A stretch of DNA of 64,000 nucleotides, taken from contig KN834753.1 of NCBI GenBank assembly GCA_000827265.1, positions 278,686-342,685 on the forward strand, in the 5' to 3' direction. Both the position numbers and the translations under genes were made by a program. This document shows positions 1 through 11,381 of the stretch, piece after piece (positions within the stretch are counted from its first letter, which is position 1; every line of letters begins with the position of its first letter). Under the pieces are notes generated by a model. It ran no database searches, had not been told where the DNA came from, and worked only from the letters and a program-made list of their open reading frames with translations. The stretch comes from Collybiopsis luxurians FD-317 M1. Taxonomy: Eukaryota > Basidiomycota > Agaricomycetes > Agaricales > Omphalotaceae.

Positions 1-814
1 TAGTAGTATCGAAGATAATGACTAGACTCGAGGTGTGAGATGATGATAATGCTGGAACGATATCAGCTTACATGCGTTTCCATAGTCGTATCCCACGGCG
101 ATCTTTGAGATGGAGGCGAAATTAATGACAATATTGGTTCCGACATTTTCTGAAAGACGATTGCCAGCCTAGGTAGAAATATCAACAAGACTCACATCAG
201 CAAAAAAAAAAAATCTAAGAAAAATTTACTTCAATTTTTATCAATTTATGATCAAATACAAATTTTAGCCAAGCCTGGCCGGCTTCAGAGTATTCCTTCT
301 CCCATTCAATGGAATACTTTCTTGAAGCACCCGGCTGTGCCCGGGGGTCCTGGAACAATATCCCAAACTGAACCTTCACCACCCTCAGTCCGGGACCTTG
401 CTCCAATTCCTCTTTACGCCACTGTCGATCCTTCTCCAGATCTGGGTCAACGAACGGTGCCTTCTGCAGCGTCGCAGTTTCCCTATTAGATGTCCACCTG
501 TTTCGGTCGCGGAAGCGTATTTTCGAGCCTCCAAGCTTGATAGGCTGACGCTTCACTTGTTCTAGGAACTGGCGAGCTATTTTCCCGGAGGGTACTTTGA
601 GAACACCGCTTCCATTATGTACACCTCCCCGTTCGTTTTGGAAGAGATAAAGGATGAAATTTAGTTTTCGGTCGGGACGAGGTTGTCTAAAAGGCGGTTT
701 ATGGAGACAGTTGGCGACCGCCTTTATCAAGTCCCATCGGTCCACCACGTGTGGGATGTTCTGTATAATGATTTCGGCGCCTGCACCAGTATATAGAGGC
801 TCTCTCTCTGACAT
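1..814 (-). CDS. RNA-dependent RNA polymerase, N-terminal part (partial, runs off left edge)
   Basis: The first exon begins at the ATG at 814 (MSEREPLY) and encodes an RRM-like N-terminal region: IIIQNIPHVVDRWDL, then LNFILYLFQNERGGVHNGSG, then LRVVKVQFGILFQD. This arrangement is typical of basidiomycete QDE-1/RdRP-family proteins, which make double-stranded RNA for quelling-type silencing. The exon ends near 240. A second exon, readable on the minus strand at about 60-170, continues with ENVGTNIVINFASISKIAV and GYDYGN, also usual for this family. The catalytic DbDGD core would lie outside the window. A longer frame exists upstream of the ATG but opens with TTG, so I chose the ATG. It is head to head with the Hep59 gene over 144 bp. 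Family call from recall; no search was possible. Confidence 0.72.
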
Positions 815-958
815 TGAGATAAACTTGCACTTAGACAAGAAGCTCGATGGGCGACGAAGGCGTTCAGAAGAAAGAAACTCAGCGCATGGCCTGCTGCGGC
901 GTTGAGTTTAAGTTAGCGCGCCGCTTTTTGAGCGCCAATACCTTTGTAGTGTACTATC

Positions 959-2120
959 ATGTTCAAGAAAAGAACTCGACCTCAACCTAGGACTCGCGAA
1001 GCTTCACCCGAGCTCGAGCCAACTGTAGACTTAACTGAACAGCAAGAGGAAGAAGAAGAAGACAAGCTTCCGTCAGTTCAATCCAACGTATACTTTCTTG
1101 ACCCTATTCTTATGTCTCCCACTAACAGACTAGCAGACCTTCTCGAATTACGAAAACTGAAAAAATTGCGACAAGGAATTGACTCGACAAAGTTGAGCAA
1201 GGGTGACGCAAAGAAGAAGCGAAAACGGACTCGAGAAGAAGAGGAAGAACTTAAAGGCGGTTTGAGAAAAGGTGCTACCGTGGACGAAGACGAGTAAGTG
1301 ACTACCGACTATTCATTGACTGGACGCTTACCGCTCCCAAGGGAGGAAGACAAGGAAGCTAAGGCAAGGAGAGTCGTTAGAACAAATAACTTTACTCAAC
1401 AAACCAATGCGCTCGATGTGGACAAGCATATGTACCCTCGAAACAACTCTTAGTTGTTCTTCTGCTGAAGATTTCTCTCAGGATGGCCTACATAGAGGAA
1501 AACCTCCAGATACGCTCAAGACCTCGGGATGAAGCCGAGAAGAAACCTCTGGATCCTCAAGAGGCCTTGTATCAAGTTCCCGATCGTTGGAAGGTAGAAC
1601 AAAAGAAGGCCACGACGGCGGACGAAGGTAGTGTTACGAATAGTATGACAATGCTGACTGCTATACCTGAAGTTGATCTGGGGATGGAGTACGTCTTGTT
1701 GGACTTGCTGGAAGCTGTTGCTGAAGCCTTTTTCTTCAGCGCTCGCCTCAAGAACATTGAGGAGACCGAGAAAGCCAAACGAGTAGTAGCCGAAGAACGT
1801 CAGGAAAGGAAAAAGTCGAGCAACGATGAAGCGCATTTGGTTGCCTCCCGTTGTGAGTCGTTCTTTTCTCTTAATTGATCACAACACTAACTCTTATCCA
1901 TAGTCTACCAACCTAACTTGAAAATGAAGAGTGATGCCGATATCATACGGGATGCAAAGTTGGAAGCAATGGGTCTTCCTCCTCAAGAGGACCAGCCTCG
2001 ACGACAGGATAAACCTCAGATGGCAACGGATGAAGTGGTGAGTATCATCCTCCGTATTGTAAGACCGCCTTGCCTAAGGAAAATGCAGGTAATGGAACGA
2101 TTCAAGAAACGGATGCGTAA
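959..2120 (+). CDS. Hep59/TLS1 (C9orf78-like) splicing-associated protein
   Basis: Six exons reconstruct a 306-aa protein. Introns are 1294-1341, 1432-1481, 1689-1739, 1853-1903 and 2038-2078, all GT-AG, and the frame closes on TAA at 2118. The joined protein carries the Hep_59 signature: RVVRTNNFTQQTNALDVDKH, then MMAYIEENL, then MLTAIPEVDLGMDARL and KNIEETEKAKR. The 1689-1739 intron happens to be open in frame; removing it restores the conserved GMDARLKNIEE run. Family members (S. pombe Tls1, human C9orf78) associate with the spliceosome and influence splicing of selected transcripts; a nuclear role is inferred. The N-terminus is acidic and rich in KKRKR-type basic patches. The last intron (41 nt) and the short tail after it are the least certain part. 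Confidence 0.88.
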
Positions 2121-2162
2121 ATAAGCGTCCCATCATATGATTTAGCAGACCCTATTGCTTTC

Positions 2163-4820
2163 CTAACGAGCCAAATCAAGTAGTCCTTGTTCTATTCTAC
2201 GTCCTTCCGTGTCATTCAGCACCACCTTCCGAAGCTTCTTAAAATCGGGGGTTCCCAGGCCGGTCACTAGAACTTCTGTTAACTAATCCAACAAGTGATT
2301 CTGAAATGAAATGACGAACCGGGATCCCATCCTTTTGTAGCCTGCAAGAAAGGGATATGCCAAATGCCAGGTTAGCTTTTGCATACCAACTCAACGGAGC
2401 GCGATGAAAGAATATCACACACGTTAAACCCATTCGTCCCACAGCCGGGGTTATTACCGATTGTCACATCATTCAACGCTTCTATGCCTTTCTTGTACAG
2501 CAATGGGTTCAGGAAACCTAAAGGGGGTAGATCGTTGGCGAGTCGGACGTCGTTCAGTAGTGCGACAATTCCAGCAAAGGTCGGGGATGAAGCAGACGTT
2601 CCCGATATTAAGAAAGGACCTCCGCCAATGAAGACGCGAAAATTGAGACCCTGCGCGGAGACGTCGGGGTACGCCTGTTCAACGATGTTCAGGTGTGAGA
2701 AAGTAAACGAGAGTAGCCGGTGGAAATGAGATCCTTACGCGCCCAGACCTGCAACGTGAAGCAGGCTCAATGAGGACCGTACTTGAGATGATGAAAAGAA
2801 AAGGTACGTACCTATTGAATAAATCGTAATAGTTATCGCCGAGATTTTCTAGGTATTTATTGACCGCTTGATCTTGATACCACGGACGTTCAAACTGGCA
2901 AACAAGCCTGAGCAAAAGCTGAAAAAAAAAAAAACAGTAAAAAATATTTACGCTAGAAAGACACCATTAATTTGAAAAAATTTAAACAGCAAAGACTTGA
3001 CCTACTAATCACTGAACCCACCACCCGAGAAGGAGACGGCTTCCTCCGGAATGCCTCGCGTACCGCCCACAGCCGTGACACTATCAAATTTTCAAGCAAT
3101 TGGAGCAAAAAAAATGCGGTGGAGGCTTACTACGGGCATGATCTAGGTAGACCAAACAGATCTGTCAGCAGAGGTTTTATCAACAACATGAAGACACTTG
3201 CGCCGGAAACACAGGAAGAAAGCGTGTTTGATTTTTTCCATCGTTGGTCATGCACGTCTGGGCTTGAGGATCCGGATCGTTGTTGCCAACACCCCCGTCG
3301 CCACTAGAAAATGTGAGTGTGACTCCGCGGCAGGCTTTTTGAGGATGCATAAGTTCAGCGAATGGAATGTACTCGGAGGGTGAGAACTGACCAAGCTCGA
3401 GAAATCGTAAGCAAGTACGACGTGCGTAATCCTCTGGTACTAAAAGAAGCCACTCAACGAGGGAAAGATTGGTTACAATCCGGACCATTTCACTTACCCG
3501 TCTGTTCATAGTCTCCATAACTAAGAGATGTTTAAAATAGCACGTGAAAACGAATATCTGTGAACTCTCACCTTGTTGATATCACGAAGGGAACTTCATC
3601 TTGAGCTAGAACGTAGTCGAGCCACTAAGGAAGTAGGCGGTGAGAGCACCACATAAAAGGGAGCGGGCGTTTATATCTCACCTTTGAATAAGGTTCATTC
3701 GTATTTGTTTCTGTTCCCTTATCAGGCATGAATGGGGGTTCCCCACCAGTCGAATAGAAGGTCGCAGGTGTCGGATAACTTAGTCCAAAGGCGAACTGCA
3801 CGTCCAGGTCTGCTTCGTCGCCAGCTTGTTCAAGAGATTGGTTGTTTAAGCCGCCTTTATTAGGTTCATCGATGAGCCCGAAAAAATGACCCGGAAGGAA
3901 ATGCAACGTTACCGTTGACAAGTATTACGTCGAACGAAGAATTAATTGCTTCTGGTCTCTGATCCGCGTAAAAGAGACTCAGATCCTTGTTGTTGGCGAA
4001 CTGGTCCAAATATGCAGTGACAGCAATTGAGTTCTTTGAATAAGCTTGGGGTTTGAACCCATTGATCTGGTACAGGTTTTGAAGGCAAGAAAGAGTGACC
4101 GTGTCATTGCAACTGGCGTTAGCAGTGGCACTGGGTGTCAAGTCGCTAACAAGACCCTCGTTCAGGGTTTCATCCAAGGCGATCTTGTTCTTAGTTCGGT
4201 ACATGGTAGACTTCATGCGAGATAAGCGGGCAAACGTCGTTGTGGGATGTACAACATCGATATGATGGTGAAGGTGTTCTGGGAGACTGTAACTAGTGGT
4301 GCGAACTATAGGACTTCCATCTTCGTGTTTCCAAACGTGATAAATCTTGAGGGTATCAGAGAAGAGAAGTCTACAACAAATCTTATAAGTTAGGACGTAC
4401 TGTATCAAGCATTTGTTCTGCCTGACTGAGCGGGACTTGGACAATAGCCCAATCTTGCGCGGGGGTACGAGAAATCGCGTCCGAGTTTATGCCATGAGAT
4501 TGTAGCCATTCATCTACAAGCTGTACGCTCTGCTCAAGCGGCGCGATGAGGGCTTCTACCTCTGCTTTGGACAAATGCTGGCCATATCGCCGATGGTCTG
4601 GGTCACTAATTTCGAGCAAATGTTTCTCCAGGAATGAAATATGGGGCTGGGTGAGACCGATTCGAAGCTCAATACGGCTATCTGGATGGGGTAAACCGTG
4701 TCTTGTCCATCCTCTCGGAGGCTGAATAGCCTGCTTGCGACGGCTGGGAGACAGAAGCTCTGGAGGAACAGCGAGGGCGAGACTTGTCAGGGAAAGAAGA
4801 CCGAGAAGAAGAACCTTCAT
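2163..4820 (-). CDS. Secreted sedolisin (S53) tripeptidyl-peptidase-like protease
   Basis: A multi-exon gene begins at the ATG at 4820 with a signal peptide ([17 protein letters not shown]) and an inhibitory pro-domain (about residues 30-200). The mature peptidase follows: [19 protein letters not shown], the catalytic Glu/Asp pair in [13 protein letters not shown], the SSGDGGVGN turn, and the serine nucleophile in [12 protein letters not shown]. The C-terminal part reads [10 protein letters not shown], then [14 protein letters not shown], and ends with TAG at 2163-2165. These are the S53 landmarks; S53 enzymes are acidic serine-carboxyl peptidases that strip tripeptides or cut secreted protein. 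Several N-glycosylation sites and secretion fit extracellular nutrition. The central introns were not all placed to the base. It is divergent from the cysteine synthase gene with 149 bp between the starts. Confidence 0.9.
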
Positions 4821-4969
4821 GGCGAGAAGCTAGAGAAAGACCTGATGAACCAGTCCATTTATATCGATCGAAAGCTTGAGCTAGGGGTTAAAAGAGATGC
4901 AAGTCCATTGGAACCTCCGACGCGTAAATAAGCGCCCAGACGCGTCTTTGATCCATACTGCCATCATCC
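4821..4969. promoter_or_regulatory. Bidirectional promoter, sedolisin / cysteine synthase
   Basis: The 149-bp gap between two head-to-head ATGs contains TAAGCGCCCAG at 4929-4939, set between two GACGCG words. A closely related word sits in other divergent promoters of this window. Confidence 0.5.
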
Positions 4970-7167
4970 ATGCCTTGGCTGTCACCCACAACTTTTTCTC
5001 GCCCAAATTTCCGTCATCTTTTCCTCGGTATTCTTCTGGGCTTTTCACTTTCCTTGACATCGACTTCTTTGGCACCCTTCTTCCGAGCACGCCGCAGAAA
5101 ACGACTAGAAGCTCATTTCGAGCCCAGGCCCATCGAGCTTCGAAGTGACGAGATTTTATCTGGAGTAACTGGTCTGATAGGTATGATTCAGCTCGAGCTT
5201 TTCATGTACTCAACCATCTCAGGGTTTCACAGGGAACACACCACTCATCCGAATCAACTCTCTCAGTGATGTTCTTGGCGTCGAGATTTTGGGAAAAGCT
5301 GAAGTTTGTTCCTTTATTCCCGCTATTCCAGTACCAGAGATTTGATTTTAATTGTTTAGTTTTTAAATCCAGGCGGCAGCGTCAAAGATCGCGTAGCTTT
5401 ACGCAGTATGTACAAATGTCCAGACTACATTCCATTCAGCAATTCACTACCCTTTCCCAGTGATTGATGATGCCGAAACTGCTGGCCTGCTACACCCTCA
5501 TACTGGCTCAAGGATTTTCGAAGGAACTGTCGGCTCAACCGGAATTTCTATCGCTACAATTGCTCGCGCCAGGTCATTTCTTCTCCCTTGGTTTCACGCG
5601 CTTTACTAAAAAACGTTTGTTAGAGGATATGACGTTAGTATGTACGTCCAAAGGTAGTCTGAATGACGGCTCTAACTCGTCCAAGCTATCATTATGCCAG
5701 ACGATGTGGCTGAGGAAAAAGTCAAAGCTTTGCATGCTCTAGGTGCAGATGTAGAAAGAGTTCGGCCTGCAAGTATCGTTGACAAAAAGCAGGTAAGCTT
5801 TTTACTTGATCTCATCCGGGTTCTTCTGATATCAACACCTCTTTCAGTATGTTGTAAGTGTCAAACAGTGTAACCGGGAAAGTCGGCCCACAAATTCTTC
5901 CAGAATGTAGCAAGACGGCGCGCCCTCGAATTCGGCAAGCATTCCCCATCTGATAGGCCGCATCTAGTACAAGCACCGTCATCGATGGTGGTATCCACTA
6001 GTGGCGACGAAGCAAATTCTGATGACCTTGTGAAGAAACCTCGAGGTTTCTTTGCGGATCAATTTGAGGTAAGCAGACTCTAATTAAAACTCTCTAGACC
6101 TCTCAAAAAGATATAGAACAGAAGCAATTATGACGCCCATTACGAGGGAACAGGACCCGAAATATGGAGGCAAACGAACGGATCTGTGACTGCGTTTGTA
6201 AGGTTAGTTTCATCACATTCTACCAACAAATTAAACGACAAACTCTGTGTTCCCTAGCGGAGCTGGTTAGTTTCAGTTCGTCACACTCTACCAACAAATT
6301 GAAGAACAAACCCTTTTCGTCGTGCGTAGGGACTGGTGGGACTGTAGCTGGGATAGGAAGATATCTTAAATCTATGAACAATGAAGTCATTGTCACAATA
6401 TCAGATCCCGAAGGAAGTGGGCTTTATAACAAGGTTTGTCACAGCTGCAGGTCACTTCAGCCTACAATCGTTACACTTTCTGCTTAGATTAAACACGGCG
6501 TGATGTTTGACAACAAAGAGAGCGAAGGCACCAAACGCAGGCACCAGGTCGATACTGTGGTCGAGGGCATGTACGTTCAAGGTTTACCTTCCACTCTGTA
6601 CTAAAATGTATCCCCTATGTAGCGGCATCAACCGTCTAACGGACAATATCTCTCTTGCTCTCCCAATCATAGACGACGCTTTTAGGTTCGATGTTTCTTT
6701 TACCCTGGTTTATGGGATTTTCCTCGAATTTCTTTGAACAGAATCACCGACGCAGAAGCTGTTGCAATGTCCCGATACCTTGTTCAACATGATGGACTCT
6801 TCCTTGGCTCAAGCAGTGCATGCAACTTGGTCGCTTGCGTTAAACTTGCTCGAAAAATGGGATGGAAAGAGGGCCAAAAAATCGTTACGATCCTGTATGT
6901 TCCGTTTCTTCGCGAGAACTAAATTTCGTCTTAGTGAATCGTTTGCCAGATGTGACTCGGGGAACAGACATTACTCCAAGGTTTGTCGTGATTTACTTCA
7001 AGGTGTATTGCTGACGAGAATGATTCGGTTCGATGTTTAGTTTTGGTAGGTCTTCCCTTGGGAATCTTAAGCATTGGCTCATTGACCACTGCAGGAACGA
7101 CGATTACTTACAAAAAGCAGGGATTCCTATTAATCCTGGTATAATTATGGATATGCTGTCAGTTTAG
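4970..7167 (+). CDS. Cysteine synthase, mitochondrial outer-membrane type (Mcy1/cys12-like)
   Basis: Seventeen exons give an uninterrupted 445-aa protein: 4970-5180, 5233-5303, 5360-5405, 5461-5572, 5624-5637, 5686-5792, 5848-5853, 5904-6068, 6117-6202, 6258-6265, 6330-6433, 6488-6570, 6623-6685, 6742-6894, 6950-6980, 7041-7045, 7095-7167. An N-terminal hydrophobic anchor (HLFLGILLGFSLSLT) precedes the PLP-dependent fold: IGNTPLIRINSLSD, the Schiff-base lysine in NPGGSVKDRVAL, the phosphate-binding loop SGAGTGGTVAGIG, and SSACNLVA near the end. The family makes cysteine from an O-acylserine or O-acylhomoserine-type substrate plus sulfide. The anchor and an insert before FFADQFE match the fungal Mcy1/Cys12 branch rather than soluble CysK. 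Four exons are only 14, 6, 8 and 5 nt long, and each is needed to keep conserved residues in frame. Confidence 0.92.
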
Positions 7168-7274
7168 ATAGCATCCATTGTTCCATTGTGTAGTAGAATA
7201 AATTAGCGAGGAAATTTTTTGCTACTACACTGATTACCATAAAATATATTGGTTACCACAAACATAGTTGGTAT

Positions 7275-7365
7275 GCCTTCTTAGCTCAGGGGTAGAGCGT
7301 TCCACTCGTACGCCATAGAGATCGTGCGCATGGAAAGGTCGCTAGTTCGAATCTGGTAGGAGGCA
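7275..7365 (+). tRNA. tRNA-Thr (CGU anticodon) with a 19-nt intron
   Basis: The acceptor stem GCCTTCT (7275-7281) pairs with AGGAGGC (7358-7364), followed by discriminator A. The D arm is GCTC...GAGC at 7284-7298. The anticodon stem TTCCA/TGGAA is 7300-7304 and 7331-7335. The loop reads C-T-CGT-A-[intron 7311-7329]-A, so the anticodon CGT (7307-7309) reads threonine codon ACG. The intron sits between positions 37 and 38, the canonical place for a nuclear tRNA intron. The T arm GCTAG-TTCGAAT-CTGGT follows a 5-nt variable loop. Confidence 0.9.
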
Positions 7366-7667
7366 TTGGGGGTTATTTGATTCCCCTTTCACTTTTTTAT
7401 TATCGGGGGAGAATAAAAGATCCGGCGTTCACGCCGGTCAATGGGCAGAAAATTTGAGTGGAGACATACATCTGGGCTTTGCGAGTCAGGAGAGAGGATA
7501 GAGTGGGGGGTTGGACTTATCGCTCGGGCTGAGCCTCCCGCTCCGAAGTTGGTGATCCCACAGTCGGTGTTAGTTTCTCGTTTGCTCGCAATTCGAATTT
7601 CAGGGTTCATTACTATAATGAGTTCAAGTTCCAGTTATTACTCTATATTAATCGATTAATACTACCA

Positions 7668-10600
7668 TTATTGAATTTTGAAGCTATGCAAAAGCGCAAA
7701 GACAGTGAAGCAGGCACAGGCTACGAAACCCCACGGATAGCCAGATGGGTTCCCTTCAGTACTTGCAGACCACATCTGATAGCGAAACGAAACCGGTCAG
7801 TGTCGAGAATCTCACCGTCAATCCGCAGGGCTTACCCAACCACCAACTATAGGGCCAAAACATCGTGCAAGACTGACAATACTCTGAGCGATACCATTGG
7901 CATAGCCGACAGACTCCGGAGGAGTGACTGTGCAAGGGAATTGAGCACGACACGTCATTTATCTGACAGGTAAACAGCAACAAGAAATCTCACGATAATT
8001 CAATAGAACAGAGATTGCTGTATATGAGAATGTACTCGCACAGAATCGGACAGCCATACTAAATGCCAGAGCTAAAGAGGGGGAAAAATCGTGTTGGAAA
8101 ACACGTTCGGGTCGAGATTCGGTAGAGGACTCGCATTACCTGACATCAAGGGCAGACTGCTGTGGCTTTTGGGTCCGGCGAGAGGTTCTCGGAAGAAAAC
8201 GACCATTGTGTAGGATAGGACAAAGAGAATTGATCCAATGCGGAACATTGTAAGGTGGGAGGCAGGTCCTCTTGGAGGCCCCAGATGACTGAGGGGGATG
8301 TTTCAGTACCAATTATGCGTTCGCGCACGAGAGATGGGCTCACGGGTATAAATAAAACTGGTAGAATATCTGCGCCAGTGTCATTAAGCCAACTAAATAG
8401 ATCGTCAGATGAATTAGCAGTGATTGAAGGCACAAAACGTACTCAGTTGAGCAAAGTGACCTGCATTAAGATTCAGTCCGCCAGCTCCGTATGATCTATA
8501 AGGCATACCAATGAGCCCTAACAATGCCAACACATCTCAAAATGAAACTCACGTTACGAGATACGACAGGAAAACCTGATCATGAGTCGTACTGTGCAGC
8601 GCCAACATTCCATATTGCACAATGACCAGCATCGGAAGCTGCGAGGCCAATGACATCGATTTTTCTTCGACAGGATGATGGGTAGCAACATTGGATTCAG
8701 GGATTGGCGCAAGATCTTGAAAGTCTCGATTGGGATGGGGTGAGGATGTACTATCTGCTTCGACAGGTGCTTGAATGCCGGAATTGGAGAAAATCGTGGA
8801 TGTAGGTCGGTATGCGCCAGAATTTGAACGCTGGGGGGAGTTGATGATGCTCGGTGATTGTGAGGCAAGAAGATTCACCCCAGGACGGGCCCACGAAGTT
8901 GGTCGAAGCGGCTGAGCAACACGACGAGGTAATGGGGACGGGATGACACTGGTTGAATCTGAAGGGCCCGCTGCAAAGTCGGACGATATAAAAGCCTCAG
9001 GCACCACAGAGTCATCTCCAACCGCGTTCTCTCCATCCACTGAATCCATCTTGTCGGCAACACCTTCTTCATCCTCATCATCATAATAATCATCCAAATC
9101 GAAACCGTCGTCCACATTCATAGCCGCCGCAACCCACAAATCCGCCATACTCGAAACTGCATTTTCGTTCGCCAGCAAGAATTTCCGCGCGAGGCTCACG
9201 TCGCTGCTCGTGCTGAACGTACTAATCCGTCTGGATAACCTGGCATTGGTGGCAGACCGAGCGAAGAATGGGCGAGGTCTGCGGAATCCTGTTGTGGTGC
9301 TGTCCACAGTAGTCGTACGGTACATCGAGACGCCTCGTCGGCCAGTAGCAGCACTCTCCGTGGTGCCAATACGGTGCATTGATACACCCCGTCCTCGTCC
9401 CCGTCGGCCACTACCGGCACTTTCTATGGTGGTCGTACGACGCATCGGAACGCCCCGTCGGCCAGTACTGATACTCGACATTGTTTGGGTGCGTCCGCCG
9501 AGTGGTACACCTACGATACCCAACTCTGGCGCGTTTGGATCTGGGAAGCGTACGGAGCCGGCAGAGTATTGCGGCGGTGTATAACCGAGGATGGGTGTAG
9601 TCTCGTCGACCTGTCCAACCTCTATCTTTTCGTAAGATTCTGGAACCGTCGCGTCGGAATCTAGGAAGCATGCGAGACAGGCACCTAAATAGCGCGGAGA
9701 CGTGAGACAAGACAAATTTTCGGAGAATTGAACAGAAACAGCATACCAATTAGCAAAATAGACCCCGCAATGGCGCAGGGTAATAAATATGGGTATTGAA
9801 CAAAGAGGTGTATCTTTGTGAAAACAGAGGGCCACTTTACTGCAGGACGTTCAACTGAAGGGGAATCAGAACCGAGAGCCTTGACGATAAATCAAACACA
9901 CATGTTCCTCCGATAACACTGCCAACAATACCACCCACACCCCAGCAAAAGCTAGAAGAAAGAAAGCGCGAATGAGTACCTCGAAACTGTCTCTGAGCCT
10001 TGGAAAACACTTACCCGAGTATAGCATACGCACGGCCCTCATTCGTAGCGTCTGTCACCCAAGAAACCGACCCCCGAACGACACCAATGGCACCAGCAAA
10101 TACACCCTGCAACAGGCGGATGCCAATGGCGGGCCACAAAGACGTAGCAGCTCCGAAGCTCGAGCAAGTAACCGCAGCACCAAGGAGGGAAACTACAAGG
10201 ACAAGCTTTCGGCCATATTTTTCGGCGATACTGGCCCATAGCAGAGAAGTGAGAAATTGCGTGAGGAAAAATGAAGACACTGGGGTAAATCCTTATGAAT
10301 GAGCATATTCGTCAGGCGAGTCCTAAGTGGCTCACCGAGAAGGCCGGTCCAAAGCGAGACTTCTGCATCAGAAGTGAATGATCCAAAGCCTAGTTTGTTT
10401 ATAGTCGATAATGGATGACACGTAAGAGCATTCACTAAACGCCTTACCTTTTACCATAAACAACAGGAAGGGGGGAGATACACTGGCTGATAAAAATTCG
10501 CCTAGCATAGCCTGTAGCAAAAGTCAAAACGCATTCTTCGTCAGAGATGACAGAACGGAAAGCTCACAATAGACAAGACAGCCATCGCCAGTCCAGGCAA

Positions 10601-10762
10601 AGGCGTAGACTCGATACTACTGGAAGTCGGCAAGACCGTAGGGATTGGGGGGCGTTCATTGGTGTTATCGTCAAAATAATCATAATCATCATTATCGAAA
10701 ATCTCATCCGAAAGAAAGGATTCCACAATGGATTGGGGTCGTAGCAAAGTCGAGTCGGTCAT
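7668..10762 (-). CDS. Major facilitator superfamily transporter with long central loop
   Basis: A multi-exon gene starts at the ATG at 10762 (MTDSTLLRPQ) and ends with TAA at 7668-7670. After an acidic N-terminus the exons give TPLPGLAMAVLSI, the MFS motif-A-like LLWASIAEKYGRKLVL, then RLLQGVFAGAIGVVRG and FCWGVGGIVGSVIGG. The second half reads YGAGGLNLNAGHFAQL, then ALAFSMAVRFCASTFSYTAI and GYANGIAQSIVSLARCFGP. This pattern fits fungal YCR023C/zinc-induced-facilitator-like carriers; the substrate cannot be read from sequence. Between the halves lies an unusually long cytoplasmic loop of about 330 residues, rich in Ser, Arg and Asp, with three degenerate tandem copies of an RRGV-x-M-x-R-TTT-x-(E/D)S motif. 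About ten introns are implied; not all were placed exactly. Confidence 0.85.
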
Positions 10763-11381
10763 GAATGGGGGTGGTAGGTTGAGCGAAGAGGAAGGAGATG
10801 CGAAGAGTCCCGTACATTTAAAATTCTGGATATTTCATCTTTTAAGCATAATTGAGGCGCTCCACTGTACATGGTAACCAGCAAAGAATAAAATAAAATC
10901 ACGCGCCTCCAAGGACTTCATCGAGCTCCCATGCCATGACATTTCCGGTCAAACTGCTCTCTCTAGCTGAGCAAATTCTGCCATTGCGCGAGTGATAACG
11001 ACAAGGACGATAACGACAAGAGAAGAATGGCCAACAGCCAATTACCCTCAAAGGAAGGAGCTTCGCGGATCCACTTTAAAAATGATTCCGCTCATCTAAA
11101 TTTTCAGCGCGGGATCGAAGGAGGCGGTGAGGCTCGTAGTGGCGGGCAGATTCTGAATATGGGTTCTCGCCATTACGTCTCATTTGTGCCCCAATTGCCC
11201 CGGGGCACTTCCTGAAATATATTCGTTCACGGTACAGTACATTGCCAAATTAAACCAGCGGCACAGTGTACAGGGGTGTTACAAATCGACAGAGACTCGG
11301 AATAAAGAAATACAAAAACTAGGAAAGTAACGCGTCAGCAAACTTGAAGAAGAAAACAACTACTCTTCGCACCACTTAGTA
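10763..11381. other. Intergenic region, no gene seen
   Basis: Lies upstream of the MFS gene and downstream of histone H4, both on the minus strand. I see no coding exon or RNA gene. An A/T-rich stretch at 10810-10910 is plausible MFS promoter. Confidence 0.5.

Noticed and set aside
8549..9835. Reading the 428-residue minus-strand frame as its own protein
   Set aside because: It is the central part of the MFS transporter with introns read through at both ends; flanking exons supply the membrane helices.
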